Source of the DNA: Peribacillus muralis
GTDB taxonomy: Bacteria > Bacillota > Bacilli > Bacillales > DSM-1321
DNA: 64,000 bases
NCBI RefSeq assembly: GCF_001645685.2
Contig: NZ_CP017080.1
Location: forward strand, 610,001-674,000
Direction of reading: 5' to 3'
This document shows positions 26,430 through 36,600 of the stretch, piece by piece. The position numbers and the translations under genes are program-made. Position 1 is the stretch's first letter. Each line of letters opens with the position of its first letter. Under the pieces are notes generated by a model that had not been told where the DNA came from, searched no databases, and worked only from the letters and a program-made list of their open reading frames with translations.

Positions 26430-26972
26430 ATGTCACAGCTAATCCGTCTTGCTACTGTTACGGATGCATCTGAAGTGCTGGGGGTCACGCTTAGGGCGTA
26501 TGAACCGATTAGGGATTTGAATATTAAATTTTTGGCTGCGACGGCTGATTTGCAGTTAGTGACGAATAATATTCGGCGGAATCTCACTTACGTATTAGAA
26601 CAGGATGGCCAAATTGTATCGACCGTGACCGTTCGCCATCCATGGAATGATCCCGAGCATTTCAGTCCCTACCCCTTCATTTGGTGGTTTGCGGTAGATC
26701 CATTATATAAGCAAAAAGGCATCGGATCGGCTTTGTTAACTTGGGTGGAAGAAAATATGCTTCGGGATCAGGTGAAAGCGCCGGCTGTCTATTTGGCGAC
26801 AGCCGATCGCCACCCTTGGCTTGTATCCATTTATGAAAGAAGAGGCTATGAGATTTTTGCCGAACGAGTTCACGATGGCGAAAAGATTGTCTACCTACGT
26901 AAAATTCTAGATGAAACGCTGTACCGCATCAAGAACCATTGGTTAGTCAATAAAAATGTCGGGGGAAATTGA
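26430..26972 (+). CDS. GNAT N-acetyltransferase (YtmI-like)
   Basis: A 180-residue acetyltransferase. The acetyl-CoA loop is in motif A, WWFAVDPLYKQKGIGSALL (residues about 88-106, Q/K-x-x-G-I-G). In the B. subtilis ytm/yxe pathways an acetyltransferase of this kind N-acetylates the modified cysteine before oxidation, and a deacylase removes the acetyl group later. The gene sits between the monooxygenases and the importer genes, matching that scheme. Confidence 0.8.
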   Translation: MSQLIRLATVTDASEVLGVTLRAYEPIRDLNIKFLAATADLQLVTNNIRRNLTYVLEQDGQIVSTVTVRHPWNDPEHFSPYPFIWWFAVDPLYKQKGIGSALLTWVEENMLRDQVKAPAVYLATADRHPWLVSIYERRGYEIFAERVHDGEKIVYLRKILDETLYRIKNHWLVNKNVGGN

Positions 26973-26973
26973 G

Positions 26974-27798
26974 ATGAAAAAAATATTATTTTTGGTGATG
27001 GCACTGCTGCTGACTGTTTTAGGAGCTTGCTCTTCGAAAGAAACATCGAGTACAGCAAAATCAAATACTGGGGATACTGGAAATGAAAAGGTTCAGAAAA
27101 TCATTGTAGGAACAGGCACGCAATTCCCGAACATTTGCTTTTTGGATAAGAACGGTAAACTGACAGGTTATGATGTCGAGTTGGTTCGCCAAATCGATGA
27201 AAAGCTGCCGGAATATGAATTTGAATTTAAAACGATGGATTTTTCCAATCTATTATTAAGTTTAGAAACGAATAAAATCGATTTTGTTGCTCATCAAATG
27301 GAAGTGAATGACGAACGAAAAAAGAAATTTCTCTTTAATGAGGAACCATACAATGTCTTTCCCCTTCAAGTTACCGTTCATAAGGACAACAATGACATTC
27401 ATTCCATTAAAGATCTAAAAGGAAAAAAAGCGATAGTGAGTGCAACGAGCAATTCAGCCGTTTTTCTTGAAAAGTACAATAAAGAAAATAATGCCGGCAT
27501 TGATATCATCTATTCAGGCCAAGGGGCGGATGATACGAAGAATCAAATCAAAACGGGCCGGGCAGATGCTACCATCACGACACCATTTGCAGTCGACTTC
27601 TTGAATGAACAAGCAGATGCACAGCAAAAGGTCGTAGGTGAACCGCTGCTTAATTCAAAGGTATACTTTTTGCTAAGAAAGGATGAAACGCCTTTACAGA
27701 AAAGAATTGATGAAGCACTTGTGGAGCTGAAAAAGGAAGGCGCAGTGAGCGAGCTTAGTAAAAAGTGGCTGGGTGCTGATTATTCAGTCGGATTTTAA
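26974..27798 (+). CDS. Amino-acid ABC transporter substrate-binding lipoprotein (TcyJ/TcyK-like)
   Basis: A 274-residue extracellular binding protein. The start ATG at 26974 gives a lipoprotein signal ending in VLGAC, with the lipidated Cys at residue 19; the gene overlaps no neighbour and begins 1 base after the acetyltransferase stop. A Ser/Thr-rich linker precedes a type-II periplasmic-binding fold (GYDVELVRQIDEKL, DFVAHQMEVNDERK, GRADATITTPFAVDF). It is related to cystine-binding proteins. The single binding protein contrasts with the two (TcyJ, TcyK) of B. subtilis. Confidence 0.88.
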   Translation: MKKILFLVMALLLTVLGACSSKETSSTAKSNTGDTGNEKVQKIIVGTGTQFPNICFLDKNGKLTGYDVELVRQIDEKLPEYEFEFKTMDFSNLLLSLETNKIDFVAHQMEVNDERKKKFLFNEEPYNVFPLQVTVHKDNNDIHSIKDLKGKKAIVSATSNSAVFLEKYNKENNAGIDIIYSGQGADDTKNQIKTGRADATITTPFAVDFLNEQADAQQKVVGEPLLNSKVYFLLRKDETPLQKRIDEALVELKKEGAVSELSKKWLGADYSVGF

Positions 27799-27830
27799 TT
27801 GAATTGTCGTAAGCGCGGAGGTGCTAAAGC

Positions 27831-28538
27831 ATGGGGAAATCATTCGATCTTTCTTTAATAGTCGATTTCGTACCGACTTTAATCCATTATTTAGGGGTCA
27901 CGTTACAGATTCTGGCAGCATCGGTTTCATTAGGGATGATCCTTGGGATAGCGGCTGCCATCCTGAGGGTATTCCGTATCCCGATCTTGAATCAATTTGT
28001 CATATTGTATATTTCCTTCATTCGGGGAACCCCCATTTTAATCCAACTATTTCTAGTGTTTTATGGGCTTCCTGCAATCCTTTTATTCATTAACATCGAT
28101 ATTTCAAGAATGGAGGCTCTGTATTTTGTCATTATTACTTACGCACTAAGTAGTGGGGCGCATTTTGCGGAGATTTTTCGAGGGGCGATAAAGGCTGTCG
28201 ATCATGGGCAAACGGAAGCAGCCTATTCAGTGGGGATGAATAATAGCCAAAGTTTTTTTAGGATCGTGCTTCCACAGGCAATAAGGATCGCTTTTCCGAA
28301 TATCGCTAACGCCATCATCGGATCATTGAAGGATACCTCTCTTGCCTTCACCATCGGTGTGATGGATATGATGGGGAGAGGGGAGACATTGATTGCTGCT
28401 ACGGCACATGGTCTCGAAGTCTATCTCTCTTTATCCATCATCTATTATGCAGTCGTACTATTGTTCGAGAAGATATTTAGATTGTATGAAAATCGCATCA
28501 ACCGGCATCAGGCAATCAATGTGTCTGCTACTGGATAA
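27831..28538 (+). CDS. tcyL: Cystine-type ABC permease (TcyL-like)
   Basis: A 235-residue membrane permease of the polar-amino-acid HisM/GlnP family with about five helices. The EAA loop ([29 protein letters not shown], residues about 123-151) contacts the ATPase. FIRGTPILIQLFLVFYGLP is the conserved permease motif. GCGGAGG lies ahead of the ATG. It pairs with the second permease at 28558. Confidence 0.88.
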   Translation: MGKSFDLSLIVDFVPTLIHYLGVTLQILAASVSLGMILGIAAAILRVFRIPILNQFVILYISFIRGTPILIQLFLVFYGLPAILLFINIDISRMEALYFVIITYALSSGAHFAEIFRGAIKAVDHGQTEAAYSVGMNNSQSFFRIVLPQAIRIAFPNIANAIIGSLKDTSLAFTIGVMDMMGRGETLIAATAHGLEVYLSLSIIYYAVVLLFEKIFRLYENRINRHQAINVSATG

Positions 28539-28557
28539 TAAAGGAGGAGGGAAGGGT

Positions 28558-29268
28558 TTGACGATTGATATTCTATTTATCTGGACTGCATTCAAGGAGA
28601 TTTTGAAGGCACTTCCCACTACGCTTTTCTTGACGATCATTCCTCTTTTTGCAGGTTTTCTAATCGGTCTCGCCGTTGCCTTGATCAGGATTTATAAAGT
28701 GAAATATCTAGCTGGAGTGGCAAATGGATATGTATCTTTCTTTAGAGGAACGCCGATCATCATGCACATCATGCTCATTTATTTCGGTTTTCCCCTATTG
28801 ATCGATCTAATTTCCGCGAAATTCGATTGGGGCATTCAATCTAATTCCATCCCGATCAGTTTATTCGTCTTGACCGCCTTATCGTTGAGTGCGGGTGCTT
28901 ATTTATCGGAGATATTCAGGTCGGGAATCATCAGTGTCTCAACTGGACAAATGGAGGCAGCGTACTCTGTGGGCATGAATACATTTCAAGCGATGACACG
29001 CATCGTTCTGCCTCAGGCAATGGCTCAATCCATTCCGAATTTCACGAATATTTTCATTGGATTTTTGCATACGTCATCGATCGCTTTCATCGTATCTCAA
29101 AAGGAAATGACAGGTGCAGCCAATATAGTTGCATCCACCAATTTGAAATTTTTGGAGTCCTTTATCGCTGCTGGTTTCATTTACTGGGGTCTCACAATCA
29201 TTGCGGAGGGACTTTCGTTTTTGATTGAGAAAAAAGCCACTGCCTATAATCGAGGAGGAGTACAATGA
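28558..29268 (+). CDS. tcyM: Cystine-type ABC permease (TcyM-like)
   Basis: A 236-residue second permease of the same importer. I place the start at TTG 28558 behind AAAGGAGGAGGG; upstream in-frame codons overlap tcyL and are atypical. Five predicted helices, the [19 protein letters not shown] motif and the EAA loop ([27 protein letters not shown]) are intact. Its stop overlaps the ATPase start (ATGA). Confidence 0.88.
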   Translation: MTIDILFIWTAFKEILKALPTTLFLTIIPLFAGFLIGLAVALIRIYKVKYLAGVANGYVSFFRGTPIIMHIMLIYFGFPLLIDLISAKFDWGIQSNSIPISLFVLTALSLSAGAYLSEIFRSGIISVSTGQMEAAYSVGMNTFQAMTRIVLPQAMAQSIPNFTNIFIGFLHTSSIAFIVSQKEMTGAANIVASTNLKFLESFIAAGFIYWGLTIIAEGLSFLIEKKATAYNRGGVQ

Positions 29269-30035
29269 TTAATTTAAAAGATATAAAAAAATCATTTAAC
29301 CGGCAGCCCGTCTTAAAAGGAATCAATTTGAAAGTAGGCAAGGGTGAAGTAGTGACCATTCTTGGACCAAGCGGATCTGGAAAAACAACCTTGCTTAGGT
29401 GCTTGAACTTTCTGGATAAACCAGATGAGGGCATCGTTCAAGTGGGAGATGTACAGGTGAAGTCCAAGAAGGCGACCAAAAGGGAAATCTTGTCTCTTAG
29501 AAGACAATCGGCGATGGTTTTTCAGCATTATAATTTATTTGCTCATAAAACCGTTTTGGAAAACGTAATGGAAGGGTTAATTGTTACAAAAAAATATAAG
29601 AAAGCGGAAGCAAAACGAGAAAGTGAGCTTCTGCTGGAGAAAGTAGGGTTAGGAGATAAGCATAACCATTTCCCTTCGCAATTGTCAGGAGGTCAACAGC
29701 AACGTGTTGGAATTGCCAGGGCCCTTGCTTTAAATCCGGAAGTCATCCTATTCGATGAGCCAACATCGGCATTGGACCCCGAGTTGGTCGGGGAGGTGCT
29801 TTCGGTAATAAAAACCATTGCACAGGAAGGCATCACGATGGTGATTGTAACCCATGAAATGAGTTTTGCCAGAGAGGTATCCGATCGAGTTCTCTTCATG
29901 GACGGCGGGGTCATCGTGGAAGAAGGGTCACCACTTGAAATTTTCAATGCACCAAAAGAAGAGCGGACACGACAATTCTTGAACAGGATATCAAGGGATA
30001 CTCCCATATCGTATCTAAAAGAAAAAGCCAATTGA
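29265..30035 (+). CDS. tcyN: Amino-acid ABC transporter ATPase (TcyN-like)
   Basis: A 256-residue ATPase powering the importer. Walker [10 protein letters not shown] (residues about 33-41), Q-loop FQHYNLFA, signature [16 protein letters not shown], Walker [16 protein letters not shown] and switch [10 protein letters not shown] are all present. Start overlaps the permease stop by four bases, so the two are coupled. With 26974-29268 it completes a polar-amino-acid importer. Confidence 0.93.
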   Translation: MINLKDIKKSFNRQPVLKGINLKVGKGEVVTILGPSGSGKTTLLRCLNFLDKPDEGIVQVGDVQVKSKKATKREILSLRRQSAMVFQHYNLFAHKTVLENVMEGLIVTKKYKKAEAKRESELLLEKVGLGDKHNHFPSQLSGGQQQRVGIARALALNPEVILFDEPTSALDPELVGEVLSVIKTIAQEGITMVIVTHEMSFAREVSDRVLFMDGGVIVEEGSPLEIFNAPKEERTRQFLNRISRDTPISYLKEKAN

Positions 30036-30061
30036 AGTTGAAGGAAGGGGGCCAAGGGAAG

Positions 30062-30571
30062 ATGACTCATCCAATCGTAGTCAATGAATTGATTGAAGAA
30101 GACAAAGAGAAGGTCCGCCGTTTATTGGTGGAAAGTTATCAACAGTATGAATTTGAATATTCGAACCCGGAAGCTTGGAGAGGATATTTAAATAATATTC
30201 AATCATCCTTGGATAATCCACATGTTGATAAGGTATTGGTTGCAAAGTGCCAAGAAGATATCCTTGGTACATTACAGCTTTTTCGGTCATCTGAAAAGGC
30301 ATATGAAAAGCCTGAACTTGGAATTTCTTCACCAATCATTCGTTTATTGGCCGTTCATCCCCAGTCAAGGGGGCGCGGTATCGCACAGGAATTATTAAAA
30401 GCCAGTGTACATTATGCAAAAGCGCAAGGGGCATCCAGTTTGTATCTGCATTCTACTGATAAGATGCATAAAGCGATTAAACTATATGAATGGTTTGGCT
30501 TTATACGGGATCAAACGAAGGAATTCCAAAATCATGATATTTTAGTGAAATGCTATCGCTTGGATTTATAG
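30062..30571 (+). CDS. Second GNAT N-acetyltransferase
   Basis: A 169-residue acetyltransferase with the acetyl-CoA loop RLLAVHPQSRGRGIAQELL (residues about 98-116; Q-x-x-G-R-G-I-A) and the closing YEWFGF motif. It starts at ATG 30062; an in-frame upstream extension overlaps the ATPase region and lacks a better site. The operon therefore has two different acetyltransferases; the B. subtilis ytm and yxe operons have one each, so this locus may merge both functions. Confidence 0.78.
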   Translation: MTHPIVVNELIEEDKEKVRRLLVESYQQYEFEYSNPEAWRGYLNNIQSSLDNPHVDKVLVAKCQEDILGTLQLFRSSEKAYEKPELGISSPIIRLLAVHPQSRGRGIAQELLKASVHYAKAQGASSLYLHSTDKMHKAIKLYEWFGFIRDQTKEFQNHDILVKCYRLDL

Positions 30572-30585
30572 AAGGAGGCGGCTGT

Positions 30586-31728
30586 ATGGGGCGAGAGTTG
30601 GAAAACCGTTTAATAGCGATACGGCGTCATTTACATCAATATCCGGAGTTATCCAATGAAGAATTCGAAACGACCAAGTCGATTCAAAAGTGGCTTAGGG
30701 AAAAGGATATAGAAATCCGTCAGACAGGATTGAAAACAGGTGTTTTTGCAGATATAAAGGGTGGAAAGCAAGGACCGACAATTGCAATACGGGCGGATAT
30801 CGATGCTCTCCCGATCGAGGAGAAAACCGGGCTTCCATTTGCTTCAAAAGTAAAAGGAGTGATGCATGCCTGCGGGCACGACTTCCATACCGCAGCTGTC
30901 ATTGGCGCTGCTTATTTGTTAAAGGAATGTCAATCGGAGCTGGGTGGAACCGTGCGCTTGCTTTTTCAACAAGCAGAAGAATTAGGTGGCGGTGCTGCGC
31001 ATGTGATAAAGGATGGTCAAATCGATGATGTGGCTGCCATAATCGGATTGCATAATAAACCGGATTTACCTGTCGGGACCATAGGGATAAAAGAAGGAGC
31101 GTTAATGGCGGCAGTTGACCGTTTTCAGATTGTGCTTCAAGGCAAGGGCAGTCACGCAGCGATCCCTCAAAGTGGAAATGATCCAATAGCAGCGAGTGCC
31201 CAGCTTATTACGGCATTACAAACCATCGTCAGCAGAAATGTATCCCCACTGGAAAGTGCTGTGGTGAGCGTGACGAGGATAACAGGTGGAAGCACGTGGA
31301 ATGTAATTCCGGGTGAAGTCACACTTGAAGGAACGATCCGGACTTTTGAGTCTGCAATACGGGAGGAAGTAAAGCATAAATTTCATTCGATCGTAAATAA
31401 TATCGCGGCTGCTTTTTCACAGGAAGCTGTTATTGACTGGTTTCCAGGGCCACCTGCGCTTCACAACCATCCAGCTATTACAGAGATGGCACGAAGTTCC
31501 GCTTTGGGGCAAACTTTAGATGTAATCGATCCAGAACCTTCTATGGGTGGGGAAGATTTCGCTTATTACCTTCAACATATTCCCGGTACTTTTGCCTTTT
31601 TTGGTACGAACGGAAACGAAGACTGGCATCACCCTGCTTTTACGATTGATGAAAAAGCGATAATGAAAGCCGCCTATTTTTTATCTGAAAGTGTCAAAGA
31701 TTTATTGAAAAACCATGATAAGTGGTGA
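30586..31728 (+). CDS. M20D-family amidohydrolase/N-acyl-amino-acid deacylase (YxeP/YtnL-like)
   Basis: A 380-residue dinuclear metal hydrolase. Metal ligands lie in ADIDALPIEEKTG, MHACGHDFHTAAVIG, QQAEELGGGA and SMGGEDFAYY; the final ligand His is in WHHPAFTIDE. The length equals that usually given for YxeP rather than the longer YtnL. Its likely job is to remove the acyl group added by the acetyltransferases, releasing a free amino acid. AAGGAGG precedes the ATG at 30586. It is the last gene of the operon. Confidence 0.87.
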   Translation: MGRELENRLIAIRRHLHQYPELSNEEFETTKSIQKWLREKDIEIRQTGLKTGVFADIKGGKQGPTIAIRADIDALPIEEKTGLPFASKVKGVMHACGHDFHTAAVIGAAYLLKECQSELGGTVRLLFQQAEELGGGAAHVIKDGQIDDVAAIIGLHNKPDLPVGTIGIKEGALMAAVDRFQIVLQGKGSHAAIPQSGNDPIAASAQLITALQTIVSRNVSPLESAVVSVTRITGGSTWNVIPGEVTLEGTIRTFESAIREEVKHKFHSIVNNIAAAFSQEAVIDWFPGPPALHNHPAITEMARSSALGQTLDVIDPEPSMGGEDFAYYLQHIPGTFAFFGTNGNEDWHHPAFTIDEKAIMKAAYFLSESVKDLLKNHDKW

Positions 31729-31844
31729 GCATGGAATTTATCCCACCTTAGTTAATGGAATGGAGCTTGCGTTTTTATGGAGAGGGTGTCTTGATGAATG
31801 GTACTTTGGATTTGAGAATCGACTATAACAGGGCAAAGGAATGA

Positions 31845-31867
31845 GAGACAAGGAGAAACCCTGTCTC
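31845..31867. terminator. Weak hairpin between convergent operons
   Basis: GAGACA (31845-31850) pairs with TGTCTC (31862-31867), with a few extra pairs inside. No T-run on either strand, so termination is uncertain. Confidence 0.35.
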
Positions 31868-31937
31868 ACTATTCCCGTACATACCTTTTTCAAGAACATG
31901 CAAGGGGCATTTTGTAAACTGCCTTACATATAAATGA

Positions 31938-32729
<792 letters not shown>

Positions 32730-32741
32730 TCACTCCTTCAA

Positions 32742-33602
32742 TCATTTTTTTGTAAAGCCGATCATGACGCCGCCAGCAATGACGAGTACACACCCAATGA
32801 TGACGAGGGTCATTTGCTTTTTCGATTTCTTTTCACCTAAGAGAAAGATGCCTCCTAAAGTCGAAATGACGATCCCCATTTGGGAAAAGGAGAAGGCAAT
32901 GGCCACACCGACCTTTGGATTAGCAAGCAGAAGGCCGATATTCCCGACAGCCCACATCAGTCCGGTCAGGATATTTCTTCCTGCATATTTATTGAACGGT
33001 TTATGCTTGAGGGAAAGCAGCAGGGCAGCGATGAACATGCCGATTGCTTGCGGCAGGATCGCGGACCATCCGTCCACTTCATTCCATCTGACCACGATGA
33101 CATATGTAACATAACCAGCCGTTGAAATCGCAAGATAAAAAAGCCCTTTTTTCATGCTCCCTTGTTTTTTTTCAGCACCGTCACCATAGCTTGTCAGCAA
33201 GACACCCGTAATCAAGCAGATGATGGCAACGATGCCGATGATGATTGTAAGCTTGTCATTCCATTCCCTGAAAATGATAACGGCGAAAAATGTATTTCCT
33301 AAAATTTGCAGACCTGTCGAAATGGGAACGGTTTTAGATACCCCAATTTCTTTGACACTATTAAACTGAAATAACTGCCCGAATGCCCACCCTATTCCGG
33401 ATATGATGCCGACGATCCAGACTAGACTGCTCCATTCAGGGGGATTGACGAAAGACATCACGATAGCGAACAGTAATGAGCCGACTGTAATGCCAAGTGT
33501 TTGATTATAGGAACTGCCTCCAAGTTTTTCGGAAACAAGCACCAAGCTGCCCCATGTCAAAGCGGGGAGTAGTGCCAAGAGAATACCTTCCACGAATTTC
33601 AA
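32742..33602 (-). CDS. glcU: GlcU glucose uptake permease
   Basis: A 286-residue membrane protein with ten predicted helices, as in the GlcU/RhaT branch of the drug/metabolite transporter superfamily. It begins MKFVEGILLALLPALTWGS; the repeated ten-helix pattern and conserved FSQMGIVISTLGGIFLLGE are typical. It imports glucose by proton symport, feeding the gdh product encoded directly downstream. I found no convincing forespore sigma-G promoter in 33603-33822 by eye. Confidence 0.9.
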   Translation of the reverse strand: MKFVEGILLALLPALTWGSLVLVSEKLGGSSYNQTLGITVGSLLFAIVMSFVNPPEWSSLVWIVGIISGIGWAFGQLFQFNSVKEIGVSKTVPISTGLQILGNTFFAVIIFREWNDKLTIIIGIVAIICLITGVLLTSYGDGAEKKQGSMKKGLFYLAISTAGYVTYVIVVRWNEVDGWSAILPQAIGMFIAALLLSLKHKPFNKYAGRNILTGLMWAVGNIGLLLANPKVGVAIAFSFSQMGIVISTLGGIFLLGEKKSKKQMTLVIIGCVLVIAGGVMIGFTKK

Positions 33603-33822
33603 CTCCTAAACTGGATAACCCTTTTTTAAATGAATAGCAGATAGTTAGATAGTAAGCTATTGATTGTATATAAAGTTTTCCCTTTACACGGGAAAGAAAA
33701 CATGGTTTTGATTTACCAATTTGAACGTATTCATCTTTCACTTGGATAGGTTGTAGAGTGTATGCAATGAAATTATGGGTGATTTATGGTACGTTTAACT
33801 TAAAAAAGATGGGAGCAATAAG

Positions 33823-34386
33823 ATGACGACACTGAATGAATGGTTTGGAAAAGGTATTCCTGCGGAAGAATTTATTTCTTCCATGAAGGTCCATAAAGAA
33901 AGCTTGCAGTCGATTCAAGAACATTTTTCCATTTCTGTGGAAGATGGGGATTTTTTTGATGAGTTGAAAGCGAAAGAGCTTCGCGCTATTGTCATTACTG
34001 AAGATTGGTGCGGAGACGCGATGATGAATATACCGATTTTGTTGAATATTGCGGAAGCGGCGAATATCGAAACCCGCATGATTTTACGAGATGAAAACCT
34101 TGATCTGATGGATCAATACTTAACGAACGGTACAGCGCGTTCCATTCCCATCTTTATATTCATTGACAAGCATGGCGAGGAAAGAGCTGTATGGGGACCT
34201 CGCGCACCTAAAGTGCAGGACTATGTCATGGAGCTGCGTTCAGTTTTGCCAGCTAAGGAAGATGAACGCTTTGAGGCCGAGCAAAAAGAGGTTTTTAAAA
34301 AGATCACAAAGGCGTTTTCTGAGGATGGAAGCCTTTGGTCTGAAGTTTACGGCAGCATCAAGGAGACATTGGGAAAAATTGATTGA
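33823..34386 (+). CDS. Thioredoxin-fold family protein, WCGDA type
   Basis: A 187-residue protein. The core (residues about 50-125) is a thioredoxin fold with ITEDWCGDAMMNIP where classical thioredoxins have WCGPC, so only one active-site cysteine remains, followed by a cis-proline segment RSIPIFIFID. The C-terminal 55 residues form a charged helix. Such proteins are common in Bacillaceae with no assigned substrate. A disulfide-exchange role is less likely than a peroxiredoxin-like or binding role. GGGAG precedes the ATG, and a terminator follows at 34412. Confidence 0.75.
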   Translation: MTTLNEWFGKGIPAEEFISSMKVHKESLQSIQEHFSISVEDGDFFDELKAKELRAIVITEDWCGDAMMNIPILLNIAEAANIETRMILRDENLDLMDQYLTNGTARSIPIFIFIDKHGEERAVWGPRAPKVQDYVMELRSVLPAKEDERFEAEQKEVFKKITKAFSEDGSLWSEVYGSIKETLGKID

Positions 34387-34411
34387 ATTCTCGCAGTAAC
34401 GGGAATTTCAG

Positions 34412-34457
34412 GCTGTAGGCAAACTCGATAGTCATTGAGGATGTCTACGGCTTTTTT
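34412..34457 (+). terminator. Terminator of the thioredoxin-fold gene
   Basis: GCTGTAG (34412-34418) pairs with CTACGGC (34445-34451; one G-U), followed by six Ts. Confidence 0.75.
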
Positions 34458-34560
34458 GCGAAATTCAACCGTTAAATTCGCCTCCACTAGCCTTAAAACT
34501 TCAACAAATTTCCATTTTTACGGAAGGCATCATTCCTGCTTTAAACGTAATGAAAAACCA

Positions 34561-34596
34561 AAAAGGCTTCGGAATGAAACATTCCGAAGCCTTTTT
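34561..34596. terminator. Strong bidirectional terminator
   Basis: A perfect 16-bp stem AAAAGGCTTCGGAATG with its complement and a 3-base loop, with T-runs on both strands. It ends transcription of glpT (minus strand) and insulates the convergent gene. Confidence 0.9.
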
Positions 34597-34676
34597 GTCT
34601 GGCTTGCGCCGGTGCTTCCAATGACGTTCTTACTGTCATCCCATCATGCTATCGTACCTGACAGCATAGCCTTACC

Positions 34677-36038
34677 TTACCCTTTTACTACTTCCTGTCC
34701 CCGAACATTCCATGTGATCGCAAATACGACTACTGCAAGAACACAAGAAATTGTTATTAATGTAAAGCCTGCATTCCAACCTGCAAAGTCCACTACATAT
34801 CCCATCATGGCATTTGCTGCTACAGACCCACCTAAATATCCAAACAAGCCAGTCAATCCTGCTGCAGTACCGGCAGCTTTTTTAGGAACTAGATCAAGGG
34901 CCTGTAAACCTATTAACATTACAGGTCCATAAATCAAGAAGCCAATCGCAATCAAGGAAATGATATCGACCATTGGGTTCCCTGCGGGATTAAACCAGTA
35001 AACCAGGACAGCGATTAAAACACCTAGCATAAAGACAACACCCGCAGGTCCACGACGGCCTTTAAAAACCTTATCCGATATATATCCACATAGCAAAGTT
35101 CCGGGGATGCCAGCCCATTCGTACAAGAAATAAGCCATACTTGATTTATCCATATTGAAGCCTTTTTCTTCGCTTAAATAGGTGGGTGCCCAATCAAGTA
35201 CGCCATAACGGACGAAATAAACAAAGATGTTTGCAATTGCAATCGCCCAGACCCATTTATTATTCAAAACATATTTGAATAAAATTTCCTTTGTTGTCAA
35301 TTCCGTTTCAAACATTTTTTTCGTTTTATTAGGATAATCATTGCGATATTCTTCAATTGGAGGTAAGCCAACTGATTGGGGTGTATCACGTATTAAGAGA
35401 AATGATATGAGTGCAATGGCAATGGCAACTAAAGCAGGTAGTATGAAAATCCCTTCGTAGCCAGCATAAGAAGAACCCATTGATGTAGCAAAGATGGAAA
35501 CACCCGCAATGGCCAATGGCGCCATTAAACCGCCGCCAACGTTATGGGCAACATTCCATATCGCCGTTTTCCCCCCTCTTTCACTTACACTGTACCAGTG
35601 AACAAGTACTCGTCCAGATGGGGGCCAGCCCATTCCTTGAAACCATCCATTAATGAATAACATGATAAACATAATAGCAACCGATGATGTAAAGAAAGGA
35701 ACGAATCCCATAAGCAGACTAACGATTCCGGCTAGAATCAAACCTGTCGGCAAGAAGTACCTTGCATTACTCCGGTCTGACACGGTGCCCATTACAAACT
35801 TACTTATCCCGTATGAAATGGAAATGGCAGACAATGCCAGACCCAGCTGTCCGGTTGTGAATCCTTCTTCCTTTAAATAGGGCATTGCCATGGAAAAGTT
35901 TTTGCGAATTAAATAATACGCTGCATAACCAATGAAGATCCCGATGAAAACTTGGAGCCTGAGTTTTTTGTATTCAGAGTCAATTTTTTCCTCAGGTAAC
36001 CTTTGCACTGGCGGGGCAGGCTTAAACATTTTGAACAT
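34677..36038 (-). CDS. glpT: GlpT, glycerol-3-phosphate transporter
   Basis: A 453-residue major-facilitator antiporter of the organophosphate:phosphate family with twelve helices. It exchanges sn-glycerol-3-phosphate for phosphate. I start at the ATG at 36038, with AGGAGG 7 bases ahead ([18 protein letters not shown]). Family motifs: [60 protein letters not shown] and [21 protein letters not shown]. Its leader carries an intrinsic terminator (36095-36154) and its promoter a cre site (36213-36226), so it is under catabolite repression and probably GlpP antitermination. glpQ, its usual partner in B. subtilis, is absent. Confidence 0.94.
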   Translation of the reverse strand: MFKMFKPAPPVQRLPEEKIDSEYKKLRLQVFIGIFIGYAAYYLIRKNFSMAMPYLKEEGFTTGQLGLALSAISISYGISKFVMGTVSDRSNARYFLPTGLILAGIVSLLMGFVPFFTSSVAIMFIMLFINGWFQGMGWPPSGRVLVHWYSVSERGGKTAIWNVAHNVGGGLMAPLAIAGVSIFATSMGSSYAGYEGIFILPALVAIAIALISFLLIRDTPQSVGLPPIEEYRNDYPNKTKKMFETELTTKEILFKYVLNNKWVWAIAIANIFVYFVRYGVLDWAPTYLSEEKGFNMDKSSMAYFLYEWAGIPGTLLCGYISDKVFKGRRGPAGVVFMLGVLIAVLVYWFNPAGNPMVDIISLIAIGFLIYGPVMLIGLQALDLVPKKAAGTAAGLTGLFGYLGGSVAANAMMGYVVDFAGWNAGFTLITISCVLAVVVFAITWNVRGQEVVKG

Positions 36039-36094
36039 TTCAATCCTCCTTAATGAACTTAAGTTATGAACTTGGTTAAGAAACGGCGATAAAA

Positions 36095-36154
36095 CAAAAA
36101 AACCCATACCAAATAGCGTACCCTCATTTTGACAGGTCCTATTAAAGCATGGGT
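36095..36154 (-). terminator. Leader terminator of glpT, probable GlpP antitermination target
   Basis: On the minus strand ACCCAT (36149-36154) pairs with ATGGGT (36102-36107), followed by seven Ts, about 57 bases before the glpT start codon. Terminators inside glp leaders are the known control point of the antiterminator GlpP in B. subtilis. Confidence 0.65.
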
Positions 36155-36189
36155 CTCCAAATCTCCACCATCGTTAACTTGTAATAAAA

Positions 36190-36226
36190 ATAATAACTTC
36201 ATATAAAATCGTTGTCAACGTTTTCA
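36190..36226 (-). promoter_or_regulatory. glpT promoter with overlapping cre (CcpA) site
   Basis: On the minus strand: TTGACA, 17 bases, TATTAT (36213-36218 and 36190-36195 on the plus coordinates). TGAAAACGTTGACA (36213-36226) matches the cre consensus TGWAANCGNTNWCA at all defined positions and covers the -35 box, so CcpA should block transcription when glucose is present. Confidence 0.85.
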
Positions 36227-36491
36227 AACGTCCTGGGCCGGATATTGTCAGGCGGTAGAATCATCTAGCATAGGTAATGCTAAAAATTCCATGATTGAAA
36301 TCCATCAGGTATTCTTGCGAATTCAAAGGTTTTTTTAGGGATTATTTATTGCGAAAATATTAAATTCCGATTTTTTTGTCCACACAATATGGACAACGAT
36401 AAAATTATCGATTATTATGATGGGTATAACTCCTAATACAAAAGGATTCACGTTGATTCTTATTGTGTTTTTGGAGAAGACACATGTATTT

Positions 36492-36520
36492 TTGAAAAAA
36501 ATAGTAAAATTCAATATTCT
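36492..36520 (+). promoter_or_regulatory. Candidate promoter of kbl-tdh
   Basis: TTGAAA (36492-36497), 17 bases, TATTCT (36515-36520), 80 bases before the kbl start. The remainder of 36227-36600 shows no gene. Confidence 0.45.
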
Positions 36521-36600
36521 TAAAGGTCCGTTTTTAGAATAAGAGTAAACCATAAAAAAAATCCGCATTTTTTCCAACCAATACTGAGGGGGTATTTGAA

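Noticed and set aside
33603..33822. Forespore sigma-G promoter for glcU-gdh
   Set aside because: No segment close to the sigma-G -35 and -10 consensus at correct spacing was found, although such control is known in B. subtilis.
36335..36577. 80-codon minus-strand frame before kbl
   Set aside because: AT-rich, no ribosome site, overlaps the likely kbl promoter.
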